Shown piece after piece: positions 62,806 through 64,000 of a stretch of 64,000 bases of DNA (positions within the stretch are counted from its first letter, which is position 1; every line of letters starts with the position of its first letter). The stretch is taken from assembly GCF_002352765.1 (NCBI RefSeq), contig NZ_KZ293963.1, forward strand, positions 1,262,368 to 1,326,367, given 5' to 3'. The position numbers and the translations under genes are program-made. The stretch is from Alteribacter populi. Lineage in GTDB: Bacteria > Bacillota > Bacilli > Bacillales > Salisediminibacteriaceae. Under the pieces are notes generated by a model. The model saw nothing but the letters and a program-made list of their open reading frames with translations. It had not been told where the DNA came from and ran no database searches.

Positions 62806-64000
62806 ATGGAAAATAAAACAACAACGCAACCTAATATTGATCCTAAACTTCGATCAAGACTTATTTTGCTATTGTGTACAATTCTAGTTTTTACCGTAAT
62901 GAATGGGACGATGTTTAATGTCGCCATTCCCGATATTGCTGAACACTTCGAACTTATGCCTTCCCAAGTTAGCTGGGTTATGACCGGTTATATTCTCGTT
63001 TTCTCGATCGGTTCGTTAATGTATGGAAAACTTGCAGATATCTATCCGATCAAAAACATTTTAACAATTGGAATCATTCTATTTGCTAGTGGCGCAACCC
63101 TTGGTCTCTTTGCGCCAAACTACCCTACTCTTCTCATTGCAAGAATCATTCAAGCAATGGGAGGCGCTACAATTCCTGCACTCGCATTTATTATTCCAGC
63201 TCGTTTTATACCTGGTGAAAGAGGAAAGGTCTTTGGCATCATCTCTTCTACTGTCGCATTCGCTTCCGGTGTGGGCCCGATTGCGGGTGGAATCATCGGG
63301 GGTATATTAAGCTGGCGGTTCCTATTCTTAATCTCAATGGCTTCAGTGATTGCGATTCCGTTTTTAAGAAAATGGATTCCTGATGAAGAAAAACGAGAAG
63401 GCGTCGTTGACTTTCTTGGCGCATTTTTTGTTGCTGCTACTGTTGCAGGCTTACTCATTTTCATAACAACCGGGCAGTGGTGGGCGATTATTTTGTTTTT
63501 CGTGTCGCTCGGACTATTCATTTGGCGGACTATCACTTATGCACATCCGTTTATCCAACCATCATTACTCAAAAACAAACAGTATTCGGCTACTGTACTA
63601 ACGAGCTTTCTCGGTACGAGTGTTTTGTTTGGGATGATCTTTATCATTCCGATTATGATGCGTGATTTACATGGAATAAATACCCTCGCAATCGGTCTCG
63701 TTCTTTTTCCTGGTGCGATGGCTGCAGGGCTGATTGGTCGAGCTGGTGGCCGACTAATTGACAGTAAAGGAAGCGTGCCGATTGTAAAATTAGCCTTAGT
63801 ATTAGTGGCAGTAGGAACTCTATTAATCTCAACTTTTTCCGGGTACCACCCTGCGCTCATTGCAGGCTGTTTATTGGTCACTTATTTAGGATTCCCGCTT
63901 ATCCAAAGCTCCACGGCCAACCTGCTTTCCACTGTTATTCCCGGAAAGCAAACCGGTGTCGGAATCGGCCTTTTCAATTTGTTAAATTTCATGTCAGCAG
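62806..64000 (+). CDS. MFS exporter, Tet(L)/DHA2-like (3' end outside window)
   Basis: First 398 residues of a 14-helix major facilitator exporter. Helix 1 has ILVFTVMNGTMFNVAIPDIA, motif A is YGKLADIYPIKN, and motif C lies in FASGVGPIAGGIIGGILSWR. This combination resembles Tet(K)/Tet(L) and Bmr3-type exporters, some of which also act as monovalent cation/proton antiporters, an attractive role in an alkaliphile (inference). Start ATG after GAAGGA. The C-terminus lies beyond the window. Confidence 0.9.
   Translation, partial: MENKTTTQPNIDPKLRSRLILLLCTILVFTVMNGTMFNVAIPDIAEHFELMPSQVSWVMTGYILVFSIGSLMYGKLADIYPIKNILTIGIILFASGATLGLFAPNYPTLLIARIIQAMGGATIPALAFIIPARFIPGERGKVFGIISSTVAFASGVGPIAGGIIGGILSWRFLFLISMASVIAIPFLRKWIPDEEKREGVVDFLGAFFVAATVAGLLIFITTGQWWAIILFFVSLGLFIWRTITYAHPFIQPSLLKNKQYSATVLTSFLGTSVLFGMIFIIPIMMRDLHGINTLAIGLVLFPGAMAAGLIGRAGGRLIDSKGSVPIVKLALVLVAVGTLLISTFSGYHPALIAGCLLVTYLGFPLIQSSTANLLSTVIPGKQTGVGIGLFNLLNFMSA

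Overview
The window looks like chromosome from an alkaliphilic or salt-tolerant member of the Bacillaceae (Alkalihalobacillus/Halalkalibacter-like). The grounds are strong AGGAGG-type ribosome binding sites, several Bacillus subtilis-like genes (yjcG-yjcF, yugO, yutG, yugP, lutABC-lutR), a thiXYZ-tenA-ylmB thiamine-salvage operon of the type known from B. halodurans, and an ectABC operon for the compatible solute ectoine. The species assignment is inference.

Layout. 1-7.7 kb: housekeeping and small-molecule genes (DUF1801 protein, S9 peptidase, GyrI-like protein, YugO potassium channel, YjcG/YjcF, phosphatidylglycerophosphatase A). 7.8-12.5 kb: a tRNA-Val followed by a decayed prophage. Its structural, terminase-like and HNH-like genes are frameshifted or truncated. 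It encloses two intact divergent genes, a proteasome-like Ntn-hydrolase homologue and a DUF4145 protein, that lack the CGTTA-rich word signature of the phage DNA. 12.6-20.5 kb: a lipoprotein, an IS21 remnant with a HEPN-like fragment, an amidinotransferase, a P-loop kinase, an AraC/GyrI regulator, small membrane proteins and the first copies of two MITE-like repeat families. 20.7-26.2 kb: an aspartase/fumarase-family lyase, a large secreted M64 metallopeptidase with actinobacterial features, and a nucleoside hydrolase. 27.3-32.3 kb: a TPP-riboswitch operon ylmB-tenA-thiZ-thiX-thiY on the minus strand. 32.4-38 kb: lutR and the lactate operon lctP-lutA-lutB-lutC. 38-43.4 kb: a REP-associated transposase (RAYT) with at least five REP palindromes, a MATE exporter and a truncated, frameshifted MocR-type pseudogene. 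44-52 kb: alpha/beta hydrolase, ectABC, cardiolipin synthase, a yugP gene broken at its active site, and a solo glycine-betaine-type binding protein abutting a 5'-truncated histidine kinase. 52-57.5 kb: an MmcB-like protein, a wHTH protein, a poly-asparagine protein and a PadR/permease-prefix pair bracketed by two same-orientation MITE copies, and a quinone-oxidoreductase-like dehydrogenase. 57.7-64 kb: a secreted S15/CocE peptidase, nested repeats, a truncated group II intron, a secreted protein with a 39-residue membrane partner, an FMN reductase and the start of a Tet(L)-like MFS exporter running off the window.

Functional themes. Thiamine breakdown products are imported (ThiXYZ), deformylated (YlmB) and deaminated (TenA) under TPP control. 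Lactate is imported (LctP) and oxidised (LutABC) under LutR, with a good LutR-type operator upstream of lctP. Osmoadaptation is represented by EctABC, a betaine-type binding protein, Cls and YugO. The accessory interest lies in the prophage cargo pair, the RAYT/REP system, two MITE families (one with clear target duplications and an inverted inner module), and the probable actinobacterial origin of the M64 protease.
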